From the NCBI GenBank assembly GCA_027487775.1, contig JAIYCY010000021.1:248001-312000 (forward strand): DNA of 64,000 nt, written 5' to 3'. Within the stretch, counting starts at the first letter, position 1. Every line of letters starts with the position of its first letter. Shown here piece by piece: positions 23,995-32,552 of this stretch. The notes beneath the pieces were generated by a model. The model worked only from the letters and a program-made list of their open reading frames with translations. It had not been told where the DNA came from and searched no databases. This DNA is from Planctomycetaceae bacterium (lineage in GTDB: Bacteria > Planctomycetota > Phycisphaerae > Tepidisphaerales > Tepidisphaeraceae). Both the position numbers and the translations under genes were made by a program.

Positions 23995-25533
23995 TTATTT
24001 TTTGCTATCGGGGGATTCGACGGTGTAGTTGGGGCTTTCGCGTGTGATGCGGATGTCGTGGGGGTGGCTTTCGACCATGCTGGCGCTGGTGACTCTGCAG
24101 AAGCGGGCGCGTTGTCGGAGTTCTTCGATGGTTCGGGTTCCGCAGTAGCCCATGCCGGCTTTGAGACCGCCGACGAGTTGGTAGACGAAATCGCCGAGTG
24201 GTCCGCGATACGGGACCATGCCTTCGACGCCTTCGGGGACCATTTTGGAGAGTTGTTTGACGCCTGCTTGTCCGTATCGATCGCCGGAGCCTTTCATCAT
24301 CGCGCCGAGTGATCCCATGCCGCGGTAGGTTTTGTAGCGACGGCCTTGGTGGATGACGAGTTCGCCGGGTGATTCGTCGAGTCCTGCGAAGAGTGATCCC
24401 ATCATGCAGGAGGAGGCGCCGGCGGCGATGGCTTTGGTGATGTCGCCGGAGTGTCGGATACCACCGTCGGCGATGACGGGTATTCCGGCTTCGTGTGCAA
24501 CGCTGACGGCTGCGAAGATGGCGGAGATTTGGGGTACGCCGACGCCGCTGACGATGCGAGTGGTGCAGATCGCGCCGGGTCCGATGCCGACTTTGATGCC
24601 GTCGGCGCCCGCATCGATGAGTTCGCGAGCCGCGTGAGCGGTTGCGATGTTTCCAGCGATGACTTGGATGTCGTGACGGCGTTTCACTTCGCGTACGGTG
24701 TCGATGACGTTTTGGCTGTGTCCGTGTGCGGTATCGATGATGATGACGTCGACTTCGGCGCGGATGAGTGCTTCGATGCGGTCGAAGTCTTTGACGCCCG
24801 AGGCCGCGCCGACGCGGAGTCTGCCGCGAGGGTCTTTGCAGGCGCTGGGGTATTGGTGGTGTTTGTCGATGTCGCGCATGGTGACAAGGCCAGCGAGGTG
24901 GCCTTGTTTATCGACGAGGAGGAGTTTTTCGATTTTCGCGCGGTAGAGGGTTTTTTCGGCTTCGTCGAGAGAGACGTCGCCTGAAGCGGTGACGAGGTTT
25001 TCGCGTGTCATGACATCGCGAACGAGTCGTGCGTCGTCTTCCTGGTATTTGAGATCGCGACGGGTGAGGATTCCGACGAGTTTCGCGCCGTTGGGGTATT
25101 CTCGGAGTCGTGCGGCGGGGATTCCGGGGACGAGCGCGACCGATGCGGCGCCTTCGACGATGGGGATGCCCGAGACGTTGAAGTCGTGCATGAGTTGTCG
25201 GGCTTGACCGATGGTGGCATCAGGGCGGAGTGTGATGGGATCGGTGATGATGCCGTTTTCGGATCGTTTGACCTTTTCGACTTCGCGGGCTTGCTGGTCG
25301 GCGGGGAGATTTTTGTGAATGATTCCGATGCCGCCTTCCTGAGCCAGTGCGATGGCGAGTTGGGCTTCGGTGACGGTGTCCATGGGCGCGCTGATGAGCG
25401 GGATATTGATTTCGATTCCGCGAGTGAGTCGCGTGCGGGTGTCGGCTTGGGCTGGGATGAAGTCGCTGCGATCAGGCAGGAGCAGGACGTCGTCGAAGGT
25501 GATGCCGTCGAAAGCGATCTTGGGGTGATCCAT
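23995..25533 (-). CDS. guaB: Inosine-5'-monophosphate dehydrogenase
   Basis: Oxidises IMP to XMP with NAD, the committed step of GTP synthesis. The 512-residue protein has the full architecture: [15 protein letters not shown] at the N-terminus, two CBS domains (residues ~95-220, [13 protein letters not shown] and [14 protein letters not shown]), the catalytic loop [18 protein letters not shown] with the nucleophilic cysteine near residue 320, and the flap [20 protein letters not shown]. The C-terminus is slightly extended. It is monocistronic here and divergent from a zinc-ribbon protein gene. Confidence 0.97.
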   Translation of the reverse strand: MDHPKIAFDGITFDDVLLLPDRSDFIPAQADTRTRLTRGIEINIPLISAPMDTVTEAQLAIALAQEGGIGIIHKNLPADQQAREVEKVKRSENGIITDPITLRPDATIGQARQLMHDFNVSGIPIVEGAASVALVPGIPAARLREYPNGAKLVGILTRRDLKYQEDDARLVRDVMTRENLVTASGDVSLDEAEKTLYRAKIEKLLLVDKQGHLAGLVTMRDIDKHHQYPSACKDPRGRLRVGAASGVKDFDRIEALIRAEVDVIIIDTAHGHSQNVIDTVREVKRRHDIQVIAGNIATAHAARELIDAGADGIKVGIGPGAICTTRIVSGVGVPQISAIFAAVSVAHEAGIPVIADGGIRHSGDITKAIAAGASSCMMGSLFAGLDESPGELVIHQGRRYKTYRGMGSLGAMMKGSGDRYGQAGVKQLSKMVPEGVEGMVPYRGPLGDFVYQLVGGLKAGMGYCGTRTIEELRQRARFCRVTSASMVESHPHDIRITRESPNYTVESPDSKK

Positions 25534-25682
25534 GAGGCATTGATATCTGAGGTGGGTGGCGGGGGCAAGTGGCGATGGGATAGGGTGTGGGGCGTGGTTT
25601 GTGGATTGGCGTGGAAGAGTTTTGTAGATGTGTGAAGGGTTTGAGTGTCGGATCGTTCGGGGATGTTGGTATAGTTAGGTTT

Positions 25683-26681
25683 GTGATTACGTTGACGTGC
25701 AGTCGATGTCGAGCGGTGCTGACGGTGGACGATGGGTTTGCCGGCGGGGTGTGTCGTTGCAGCCATTGCGGGACGATTCAGTCGGTGCCAGCGAGTGCTG
25801 CGAAGACGGGTTCGGCGACCGGTAAGACGATTTTGCATAAGAAGTCTTCGCCGGGTTCGGGCTTGGATGAGTTGGGTGAGATCATAAGCAGCAGTGGTTT
25901 GGCGGGATCGGGTTTGCGTCAGGCGCGTCGGTCGTCGAATGAGACGCCGGAGGCGAAGCGTCGAGCGAACGTGCTGATTTTGCTGGTGGTGGCGGCGGTG
26001 TTGCTGGTGGGTGTGGTGTTGGGATTGATGCTTGCGAATCGGGGGTCGGTGGAGCCTTCTGTTGGAGGGGATTCGACATCGGTTGGATCGGTTGGTGAGT
26101 TGGCGGGATCGGATTCATCGACTGCGCGGTCGTCGGGTGAGGGGCTTGTGGGGAGTCGGTTGATGTTTGGGGGTATTCCGTTGGATCGTGCGACGGCGTT
26201 GGCGGTGTTGGTGGATCGTGGCGATGCGAGTCGGGCGTTTCAGGGTGAATTGCGATCGGCGTTGGTGGTTTTATCGCAGCGGATGCGTGCGGGTTCGACG
26301 ATGCATGTGGTTTTTTGGTCGGGCGCAGACGGCACGCCATTGGTTTCGGATCGGCCGGTGCCTGCAGGAGAGTTTGCGTCGCTGCGGAGTCGTCTCGAAG
26401 AGACTCCAACGGCGCGGAGCACGGACATCGGCCCTGCGCTCGAAGCCGTTCTTGCTCATACCCCGACGGACATTTTGATTCTCACGGGCAAGGGTTGGCA
26501 GCTGGATGAGGGTTTTACACAGCCGATTGTGAAGGCGATTGGTGCGCGGCCGATTCGCGTGCACGTGATGATTTTTGATGGTGAGTTGCCGAACGAAGCG
26601 TTGCAGGCGCTTTCGCGCACGACGGGAGGTCGATCGGTGAACATTCCGCCGGAGGAGATCGGCGTGCGGTTGGGTCAGTGA
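25683..26681 (+). CDS. Zinc-ribbon, membrane-anchored vWA-like protein
   Basis: A 332-residue protein in three parts. Residues 1-30 carry a zinc ribbon (CSRCRAVL...CRCSHCG). A transmembrane helix near residue 105 (VLILLVVAAVLLVGVVLGLM) follows a charged linker. The C-terminal ~170 residues look like a von Willebrand A-type fold: TALAVLVDRGDASRAF, STMHVVFWSG, PTDILILTGKG, IRVHVMIFDG; a canonical MIDAS DxSxS is not present. The GTG at 25683 is preferred: the zinc ribbon begins here, and a TATAGT box lies 7 nt upstream. The 3' end runs into 8-bp tandem repeats. Function unknown. Confidence 0.65.
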   Translation: MITLTCSRCRAVLTVDDGFAGGVCRCSHCGTIQSVPASAAKTGSATGKTILHKKSSPGSGLDELGEIISSSGLAGSGLRQARRSSNETPEAKRRANVLILLVVAAVLLVGVVLGLMLANRGSVEPSVGGDSTSVGSVGELAGSDSSTARSSGEGLVGSRLMFGGIPLDRATALAVLVDRGDASRAFQGELRSALVVLSQRMRAGSTMHVVFWSGADGTPLVSDRPVPAGEFASLRSRLEETPTARSTDIGPALEAVLAHTPTDILILTGKGWQLDEGFTQPIVKAIGARPIRVHVMIFDGELPNEALQALSRTTGGRSVNIPPEEIGVRLGQ

Positions 26682-26686
26682 CTCGG

Positions 26687-26718
26687 TGAGTCATTGAGTC
26701 AATGAGTCAATGAGTCAA
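26687..26718. repeat. 8-bp tandem repeat between convergent genes
   Basis: Four units of TGAGTCAA (the first TGAGTCAT) fill almost the whole 33-bp space between the stop codons at 26679-26681 (plus strand) and 26715-26717 (minus strand). The preceding TGACTCGGTGAGTCA is an inverted repeat. Confidence 0.8.
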
Positions 26719-28064
26719 GCGATCGGGGGATCGACGTTGTTGGACCGATCGCGGCGTGTGAGCAGCTTCATACCGAAGATCAGCAGGCCAAGGTTTGCGA
26801 CGGCGAGCAGGACCGCGAGTGAGCGGGTGATGAGGTTGATCGCGTTAGCGGTGGTTGAACCGGCGGAGAGGAATTGTTGGTGATTTTCGCGGGCGAGATA
26901 GATGCCTTGGTTGAGTGTGAGTGTGATGAGGAAACCGAGGTAGATGAATCGCCAGCGACGGTCGATCGCGAAGGCGATCGCGAGCATGGCGGCGCAGGGG
27001 ACGGCGTAGCGGGAGTGCATCTGGGTGCAGAGGATGTAGAAGGCAGCGCCGCTCATGGCGACTGCGGCGGGCAGGATTTCGGGATTTGATTTTCGATGGA
27101 TGCAGACGGCACGAAGGATCAGGAGCAGGCAGGAGGCGAAGAGGATGAGTCCGATGTGGGTGTATCGGAATCCTGGTAGGCGTTCGGGCCAGACTTCGCG
27201 GAGGTCGGATCGGGCGAGATCGACGGGCATATTTCGGACGACGATGTCGAAGGTGTCGAGGATGAGCCAGAGGTTGTAGGCGCTGACTTGTCGGAGTTTG
27301 ACCATGTCGACTTGTCCGAGGTAGGCGTCGCGCACGGAAGGCCCGGCGCCGGCGAGGATCATCGGCAGGAGGACGGCCGAGAGTGCCAGGAGGAATCCGA
27401 GCCCCGAGCGTACGATGCCGGGCAGGCCGAACTGGAGCGCGACGGCGAGTGCGATGACGGGTCCTGCGACGACGGTTTGGAGTTTGAGCGAGAGGGCAAG
27501 CCCCATGGCGATGCCGAGCCAGAAGGTTTGGCGTGAGAGGAAATGAATGATTGCGAGCAGGAGGAAGAGCGCGAGCCATGCGTCGGTTTGTGCCCAGAGT
27601 GCGGCATTGATGTAGAGGGGTGTAAAGAGTGCCCAGGCGAGTGCGGCGCGTCGGGCGACGAGCGGGCCGAAACGATCGCGTAGACCGAATCCGCAGACGA
27701 GTACGCCGATGGCACAGGCGAGGATGTTGGGAAGTTTGACGATTGTCCAGATGACCGGCCCGTTGGGATCGACGAGGTTGAGTTCGCGTATGTGTGCGAC
27801 GCATGCGATCCAGTAGAGCCACATGGGCGGATAGTTGGCGGGTCTTGTGGGGTGTGCATAGGGTCCAGTGACGCCGAGTTGTGCTGAGGCGTCTGCCCAT
27901 GCGAGCCAGTATTCGTGCATGTCGAGTGGTGCGCGGACGAGTGGTGCGCTGGCGAGTCCGATGATGAGCACGATGAAGGCGAGCTGTGGGATGAATCGAT
28001 CGCGTGGGCGTGCGTCGCGTGTTTCCCGATCGGCGGGTGGGAGTGTGCTCGGCGCGTCGGGCAT
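26715..28064 (-). CDS. GT-C fold membrane glycosyltransferase
   Basis: A 449-residue integral membrane protein with about 11 hydrophobic helices. The first periplasmic loop contains LDMHEYWLAWADASAQLG (a D-x-x-E pair where GT-C enzymes bind the lipid-linked donor) and GPYAHPTRPANYPPMWLYWI, with the YPP element typical of mannosyl/arabinosyl-type GT-C transferases. It probably transfers a sugar from a polyprenyl phosphate to an envelope acceptor. It converges with the zinc-ribbon gene through the 8-bp repeats. Donor and acceptor cannot be told. Confidence 0.8.
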   Translation of the reverse strand: MPDAPSTLPPADRETRDARPRDRFIPQLAFIVLIIGLASAPLVRAPLDMHEYWLAWADASAQLGVTGPYAHPTRPANYPPMWLYWIACVAHIRELNLVDPNGPVIWTIVKLPNILACAIGVLVCGFGLRDRFGPLVARRAALAWALFTPLYINAALWAQTDAWLALFLLLAIIHFLSRQTFWLGIAMGLALSLKLQTVVAGPVIALAVALQFGLPGIVRSGLGFLLALSAVLLPMILAGAGPSVRDAYLGQVDMVKLRQVSAYNLWLILDTFDIVVRNMPVDLARSDLREVWPERLPGFRYTHIGLILFASCLLLILRAVCIHRKSNPEILPAAVAMSGAAFYILCTQMHSRYAVPCAAMLAIAFAIDRRWRFIYLGFLITLTLNQGIYLARENHQQFLSAGSTTANAINLITRSLAVLLAVANLGLLIFGMKLLTRRDRSNNVDPPIA

Positions 28065-28292
28065 GGGTGGATGATCCTCGGTCGCCGGACGGGGATCAAT
28101 GTCATGTTGAACCGACCGTGTCGTGTGGAACAGTCGTTGGTGAGATGGGGGCCAATCGATGGGAACAAAGAGGCGATGAAGAATCTGATATCGGACGCAA
28201 AGATTCGCGATGTCTGGTCGGGGATGCTCAAGAAATCCGGTGCATCGATTTGACGCGCTGCAGTCGGAATCTGATGTCGTAGGAGAGGAAAC

Positions 28293-29615
28293 ATGATGTA
28301 TCAGGACAAACGAACGCAGGTGCGTGGCTCGGTGATGGTGTACTCCATCATTGCGGTCACGGGGCTATTCGCGATCGGATCGTTGGCTTTGGACTACGGC
28401 CGGGTGCAGGTGGCGCGTGCGGAGCTGCAGGATGCGGCGGATGCAGCTGCGCGGCACGCGGTGACGGTCGTTCGGAATGAGTTGTCGGGGCAGATTGCGG
28501 CATTTCACCATGCGAATCAGTCGTTGAATGAGAATCGTGTGGATGGGCAGCAGATCAGCTTTGCGTTGGGTCAGGACGTACGGGTGGGTCGATGGGACGC
28601 GCGGACGCAGGTGTTTACGCCGACGAATTTTGCGGACGAGGCGAATGCGGTGCAGGTGGTATTGAATCAGCCGGTGGGAGGGAATGGTCGGCCGTTGTCG
28701 CTGTTGCCGCTCTTGGGGCGAGATCAGGTGAGGGTTCGAGCGAGTGCGATTGCGCGGATCGAGTTTGACGAAGACGTTGTGCTGAACGGGAATGGCGGAG
28801 GCGGCAACGGCAACGGTAATGGCAAAGGCAACAACGGGAATGGTAACAACGACAATGATGATGACGAGGACCGCATAGAGGTTCCGGACGGCACGTATCG
28901 TTATTGGGTTCCTGCGACGAGCAATCCGTGGTTGGCGGGGATGCCTGCCGGGACGGTGGCGAATGCGAACAACCCGTCGCGTAATCCTGACTTTGCGGGT
29001 ACGGGGTTTAAGGACAACGGCAAACAGATCAAGCGTAACCGCGGGACCGATGGTGAGGGCTCGCAGGGGACTGAAGGCACGGCCGAGTCGAATTATGCTG
29101 CGTGGGGTGATTATGCACCGAAGAAGGCGAGTCCGATCGAAGCGGGCACGCTGCGGGTGCGACCGGGTCAGACGATCACGTTTGACGCGCTCAACGGCGG
29201 GGCGAACAACTCCAACTCCAGCGTACGTTTTTCTGCAGACGGTAACACGGGTTGGGTGATCGACAATTTTGGTGGGAGTGAGAACGGCATAAGCAACATT
29301 CGCTCGCCGATCAATGCGGTGATTGCGGTGTTCATTTCGGACGGTCGTCCTGATCAGAACGGTACGGTGACGCCTTCGGTGCTGGATTTTTCATCGGCAT
29401 CGAGCCGTGATTTTCAGACGCTTCGACCGCAGCGTAACCAGGTGTTTTTCATCGGTGACGGTCGGCGTGACAACGGGGAGATTCAGCAGTTTGTTGTTCC
29501 TGAAGGTGTGACGCGGTTGTTCATTGGAACGATGGACGGCTGGGAGTGGAGCAACAACGTAGGCGGATTTGAGGTGACGGCGCACGTCCGCGGGAACATC
29601 GCGACGGTGCGATGA
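28293..29615 (+). CDS. TadG-like surface protein with LecA-like C-terminal domain
   Basis: A 440-residue protein. The N-terminus has the TadG/TadE-type anchor: basic residues, then SVMVYSIIAVTGLFAIGSLA and DYGRVQVARAELQDAADAAA. A Gly/Asn-rich spacer (residues ~168-190, GNGNGKGNNGNGNNDNDDDE) separates it from a C-terminal beta-sandwich-like region: TLRVRPGQTITFDA, INAVIAVFISDG, VFFIGDGRRDNGEIQQFVVP and VTRLFIGTMDGWEWSNNVGG. This order resembles the PA-IL/LecA galactose-lectin fold and PEP-CTERM surface proteins. GGAGAGG precedes ATG. A paralogue lies at 40024-41172. Probably surface-exposed; ligand unknown. Confidence 0.75.
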   Translation: MMYQDKRTQVRGSVMVYSIIAVTGLFAIGSLALDYGRVQVARAELQDAADAAARHAVTVVRNELSGQIAAFHHANQSLNENRVDGQQISFALGQDVRVGRWDARTQVFTPTNFADEANAVQVVLNQPVGGNGRPLSLLPLLGRDQVRVRASAIARIEFDEDVVLNGNGGGGNGNGNGKGNNGNGNNDNDDDEDRIEVPDGTYRYWVPATSNPWLAGMPAGTVANANNPSRNPDFAGTGFKDNGKQIKRNRGTDGEGSQGTEGTAESNYAAWGDYAPKKASPIEAGTLRVRPGQTITFDALNGGANNSNSSVRFSADGNTGWVIDNFGGSENGISNIRSPINAVIAVFISDGRPDQNGTVTPSVLDFSSASSRDFQTLRPQRNQVFFIGDGRRDNGEIQQFVVPEGVTRLFIGTMDGWEWSNNVGGFEVTAHVRGNIATVR

Positions 29616-29639
29616 GATATCGCGACGGTGCGATGAGAT
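29598..29639. repeat. 21-bp perfect tandem duplication at a stop codon
   Basis: ATCGCGACGGTGCGATGAGA+T occurs at 29598-29618 and again at 29619-29639. The first copy contains the last codons and the TGA of the TadG-like gene. Confidence 0.9.
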
Positions 29640-29668
29640 GGGGTGTGAGCGGCTGCTGTTGCGATGGA

Positions 29669-30448
29669 TCAAAGTCGCGAGGCGAAGAACATGCCAGTGC
29701 CGGGTGCTTTGGGGTTGGGTTGGATGTCGACTTTGAATTTTGCGTTTTCGAGCAGGGTTCGGAGTGAGTTGATGTTGCGTGGTGAGCCGTCCGCGCCGGT
29801 GGCCGGGTGGTACTCGCCGACGATTTCGTGGATTCGATTGAGTACGGTTTCGGGTGCTGCTTCGAGCACTTCGTGTTCTGCGCCTTCGATGTCGATTTTG
29901 AGGAGATCGAGTTGATCGATGTTGTGTGAATGGAAGACTTCGGTGAGTGGTATGGAAGGGACATCGAAGGGGTGTTCGGTGTCGTGGGTGGAGGCGTCTG
30001 GGTGTGCGCTGAAACGTCCTGTGCCGCGATCGGTTGTGCCGGGGTAGAGACGTAGTGTTCCGCGGGTCGCGCCGACGGCGTTGTTGACGGGTGTGATATG
30101 CGGGGATGAGCGGACGTTGAGTTTGAGTTGTTCGAAGTTGGATGGGACGGGTTCGTAGGCGATGACTCGTTTGGCCATTGGAGCGATGCGAGCGGAGAAC
30201 ATGCCACAGTTTCCGCCGAGGTCGAGGACGGTGTTGAGGGGTTTGGCTGATCGTTGTTGTATGCGATAGACGTCGCGTACGAAGATTTCGTGGAAGACGG
30301 AAGGGTCTTGTGTTCCGCCGCGCAGGTTGAGAGTTCTGCCGTCGAGTAGGTGAGCCTGGAGTGTTTGTCCGGCGCGATGATGGCGTCGAGTTCGGGTCAT
30401 CTCCCATGCGTTGGTGACCCAGCGACGATAATGGAGGTATTCGAGCAT
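29669..30448 (-). CDS. FkbM family methyltransferase
   Basis: A 259-residue SAM-dependent methyltransferase. NTVLDLGGNCGMFSARIAPM is motif I (SAM binding), VIAYEPVPSNFEQLKLNV is motif II, and LLKIDIEGAEHEVLEAA is the FkbM signature. FkbM enzymes usually O-methylate hydroxyls of sugars or natural products. I start at 30448; the frame is open to 30547, but the extra residues are Ser/Pro-rich and overlap the end of gcvH. It follows gcvH by 25 bp and may be co-transcribed, though the functions are unrelated. Confidence 0.82.
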   Translation of the reverse strand: MLEYLHYRRWVTNAWEMTRTRRHHRAGQTLQAHLLDGRTLNLRGGTQDPSVFHEIFVRDVYRIQQRSAKPLNTVLDLGGNCGMFSARIAPMAKRVIAYEPVPSNFEQLKLNVRSSPHITPVNNAVGATRGTLRLYPGTTDRGTGRFSAHPDASTHDTEHPFDVPSIPLTEVFHSHNIDQLDLLKIDIEGAEHEVLEAAPETVLNRIHEIVGEYHPATGADGSPRNINSLRTLLENAKFKVDIQPNPKAPGTGMFFASRL

Positions 30449-30473
30449 GAGGGGTGAAGAGCGAGCTTGACGT

Positions 30474-30851
30474 TCAGCCGCGTTGTTTGAGGTAATCGGC
30501 GGCGGAGAGGAGTTTGTTGAGTTCGGCGGTGTTGGCGGGTCTGACACGGATCATCCAGCCGCCGGTGTAGGGTTCACGGTTGACGAGTCCCGGGTCTGAG
30601 TTGAGTGCTGAGTTGATTTCGACGACTTCGCCTGAGATTCCGGAGTAGAGGTCGCTGGTGGCTTTGACGCTTTCGATTTCTCCGAATCGGTTTCCGGCGG
30701 TGAGTTGGGTGCCGATTTTGGGGAGGCTGACGTAGGTGATATCGGTGAGTTCGTCAGCGGCGAAGAGTGTGATGCCTAGCGTGACGATACCGTCTTTGAG
30801 TTGGTGCCACTCGTGTGTTTCGAGGAGCTTGTAATCGTTGGGGAGGTTCAT
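30474..30851 (-). CDS. gcvH: Glycine cleavage system H protein
   Basis: Lipoyl carrier of the glycine cleavage complex; shuttles the aminomethyl group between P and T proteins. The 125-residue protein has the whole family pattern: THEWHQLKDGIVTLGITLFA, DITYVSLPKIGTQL, and the lipoylation lysine in GEIESVKATSDLYSGISGEV, followed by LVNREPYTGGWMIRV. AGGAGA precedes the ATG at good distance. It lies 88 bp downstream of gcvT on the same strand. gcvP and the lipoamide dehydrogenase are not in the window. Confidence 0.95.
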   Translation of the reverse strand: MNLPNDYKLLETHEWHQLKDGIVTLGITLFAADELTDITYVSLPKIGTQLTAGNRFGEIESVKATSDLYSGISGEVVEINSALNSDPGLVNREPYTGGWMIRVRPANTAELNKLLSAADYLKQRG

Positions 30852-30939
30852 GGTTCTCCTGGATTGAATAGAATCTTGGATACGTAGTGTTGGATCGATA
30901 CGGCGCTCGGTTCGAGGTGATCGGTTCGAGCCGAGGGGA

Positions 30940-32034
30940 TCAGGCGTCAGGACGTTTGTAGAACGGGAGCGGGACGACGGCGGCGGGTTGGAGGTCTCCG
31001 CGCAGGTCGGCGGTGAGTTGTGTACCGTCGCTGGCGTGATCGAGATTGATATAGGCCATTGCGATGCTTTTGTTGAGTGTGGGGCTCATGGTACCGCTGG
31101 TGACGACACCGACTTCTGCGCCGCTGGTGTTGCGGATGGTCGTACCTTGTCGTGCGATGCGTTGAGAGTTGAGTTCGAGTCCGACGAGTTTGCGGGACGG
31201 TCTGAGTGATTGAAGGGCATCTGCGCCGATGAATTCTTTATCGAGGCTGACCGCCCATGCGAGTCCGGCGCTGATGGGGTCGGTGTCTTCGGTGAGTTCG
31301 TGGCCGTAGAGAGGCATGGCGGCTTCCATGCGGAGCGTGTCGCGTGCTCCGAGTCCGGCGGGCTTGATGGTGGCTTCTTCGCGATCGAAGCGTCCTGCGA
31401 GTTTGCTGATGACGAGGCTTGCGACGCGTGAGCTGAAGGTCATTTCGATGCCGTCTTCGCCGGTGTATCCGCTGCGTGAGACGGTGTAGCTGACGAGCAT
31501 GAAGCTGTTGCTTTCGAAGCCGAATTTTTTGAGGGCGCGGACGTCGGTGGGCAGCCAATCGCCGACCTTTTCGATGACTTTGGGTCCTTGGAGTGCGACC
31601 ATGGCAGTGGCTTCGGTTTGGTCGATGATATCGAGATCAAGGTCGCGTTCGCGTCGGACTTGGTGGAAGTGTTTGACGAGTTTTTCGCGATTGCTGGCGT
31701 TGCAGACCATGGACCAGTGTCGGACGTCGCGTCCGACGATGATATCGTCCATGACTCCGCCGTTGGGATTGCAGATGAGAGCGTAGCGGGATTGTCCGGT
31801 GTGGAGTTTGGAGAGTTCTCGCGTGCAGACGAGGTTGAGGAATTTTTCGGCGTCCTTGCCTTTGAATTGCAGGCGCCCCATGTGGCTGACATCAAAGAGG
31901 CTCCCGCTTTTGCGGGTGTGGTGATGCTCATCGACGATTGACCGGTAGAGCAGTGGCATGTCCCAGCCGGCGAAGTCGACCATCTTGGCGTTGGCCTTGG
32001 TGTGAAAATCGTAGAAGGGGGTTCGCCGGGGCAT
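30940..32034 (-). CDS. gcvT: Aminomethyltransferase (glycine cleavage T protein)
   Basis: Transfers the methylene group from the aminomethyl-lipoyl H protein to tetrahydrofolate and releases ammonia. The 364-residue protein starts with RRTPFYDFHTKANAKMVDFA and contains DVSHMGRLQFKGKDAEKFLN, GGVMDDIIVGRD, SRSGYTGEDGIEM and the C-terminal domain with GLARDTLR-like ARDTLRMEAAMPLYGHEL. The start at 32034 agrees with family length; the frame extends upstream to 32328 without homology. It is followed by gcvH, forming a two-gene glycine cleavage unit. No glycine riboswitch is apparent upstream. Confidence 0.95.
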   Translation of the reverse strand: MPRRTPFYDFHTKANAKMVDFAGWDMPLLYRSIVDEHHHTRKSGSLFDVSHMGRLQFKGKDAEKFLNLVCTRELSKLHTGQSRYALICNPNGGVMDDIIVGRDVRHWSMVCNASNREKLVKHFHQVRRERDLDLDIIDQTEATAMVALQGPKVIEKVGDWLPTDVRALKKFGFESNSFMLVSYTVSRSGYTGEDGIEMTFSSRVASLVISKLAGRFDREEATIKPAGLGARDTLRMEAAMPLYGHELTEDTDPISAGLAWAVSLDKEFIGADALQSLRPSRKLVGLELNSQRIARQGTTIRNTSGAEVGVVTSGTMSPTLNKSIAMAYINLDHASDGTQLTADLRGDLQPAAVVPLPFYKRPDA

Positions 32035-32184
32035 GGCAAGGAGTATCGCGTTGTGGAGGAAGGCTTCAAGCGGAGAGCGTGGTTCTGTGAGATCTTCGTG
32101 CCAAATCGTGCAAACACGGAAAATCGGATTGTGGTTGGTTGTGATGGGTGTGAGGATATGGGTTGGTCTTACGGGAGGTTTTCC

Positions 32185-32487
32185 ATGGCCATCGCGTATC
32201 GAACCCACAACTTGATCCAGCCCGGTATCGTACTCAGCGCCGCCGACGCGGTGCGATCGGGTCGGGACTTTAAGCCTGATGTCGTTGGGTCTGACGAGGT
32301 CGTTCGACACGAGTTCGCCCGCACGCATCTGGAGATGTCGGCGGCTGACGAGTTATCCGAGCGGCTGAGCGGCATCATCGACAGCCAGGGGCACCGCTGC
32401 ATCCCTGCGGTCGCGTTTCTGTTGGTGATGTTCTCAGTGATGCCGTTCTCGGTGGCGGCCCTGTTGATCTTTTCTTGGACGCTTTGA
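32185..32487 (+). CDS. Small protein with C-terminal transmembrane helix
   Basis: A 100-residue protein that I do not recognise. The soluble part (about residues 1-75) is charged and helical; the C-terminus is a single hydrophobic stretch CIPAVAFLLVMFSVMPFSVA ending in LIFSWTL, so it would be tail-anchored. The start is well supported: GGGAGG lies 6 nt upstream of the ATG at 32185. It is divergent from gcvT and convergent with thrS. The excellent ribosome binding site is the main reason for calling this short frame a gene. Confidence 0.6.
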   Translation: MAIAYRTHNLIQPGIVLSAADAVRSGRDFKPDVVGSDEVVRHEFARTHLEMSAADELSERLSGIIDSQGHRCIPAVAFLLVMFSVMPFSVAALLIFSWTL

Positions 32488-32552
32488 GATTTGGCGGTTC
32501 TCCACCAATCGCTCGACGGATGTCACGGACGGGACGTTCCCGGGCATGCTGA

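Noticed and set aside
30449..30547. N-terminal extension of the FkbM methyltransferase
   Set aside because: Ser/Pro/Asn-rich and overlapping the conserved end of gcvH; homology begins after the ATG at 30448.
32035..32184. Glycine riboswitch upstream of gcvT
   Set aside because: The 150-bp divergent region shows no paired aptamer-like conserved elements that I can recognise.
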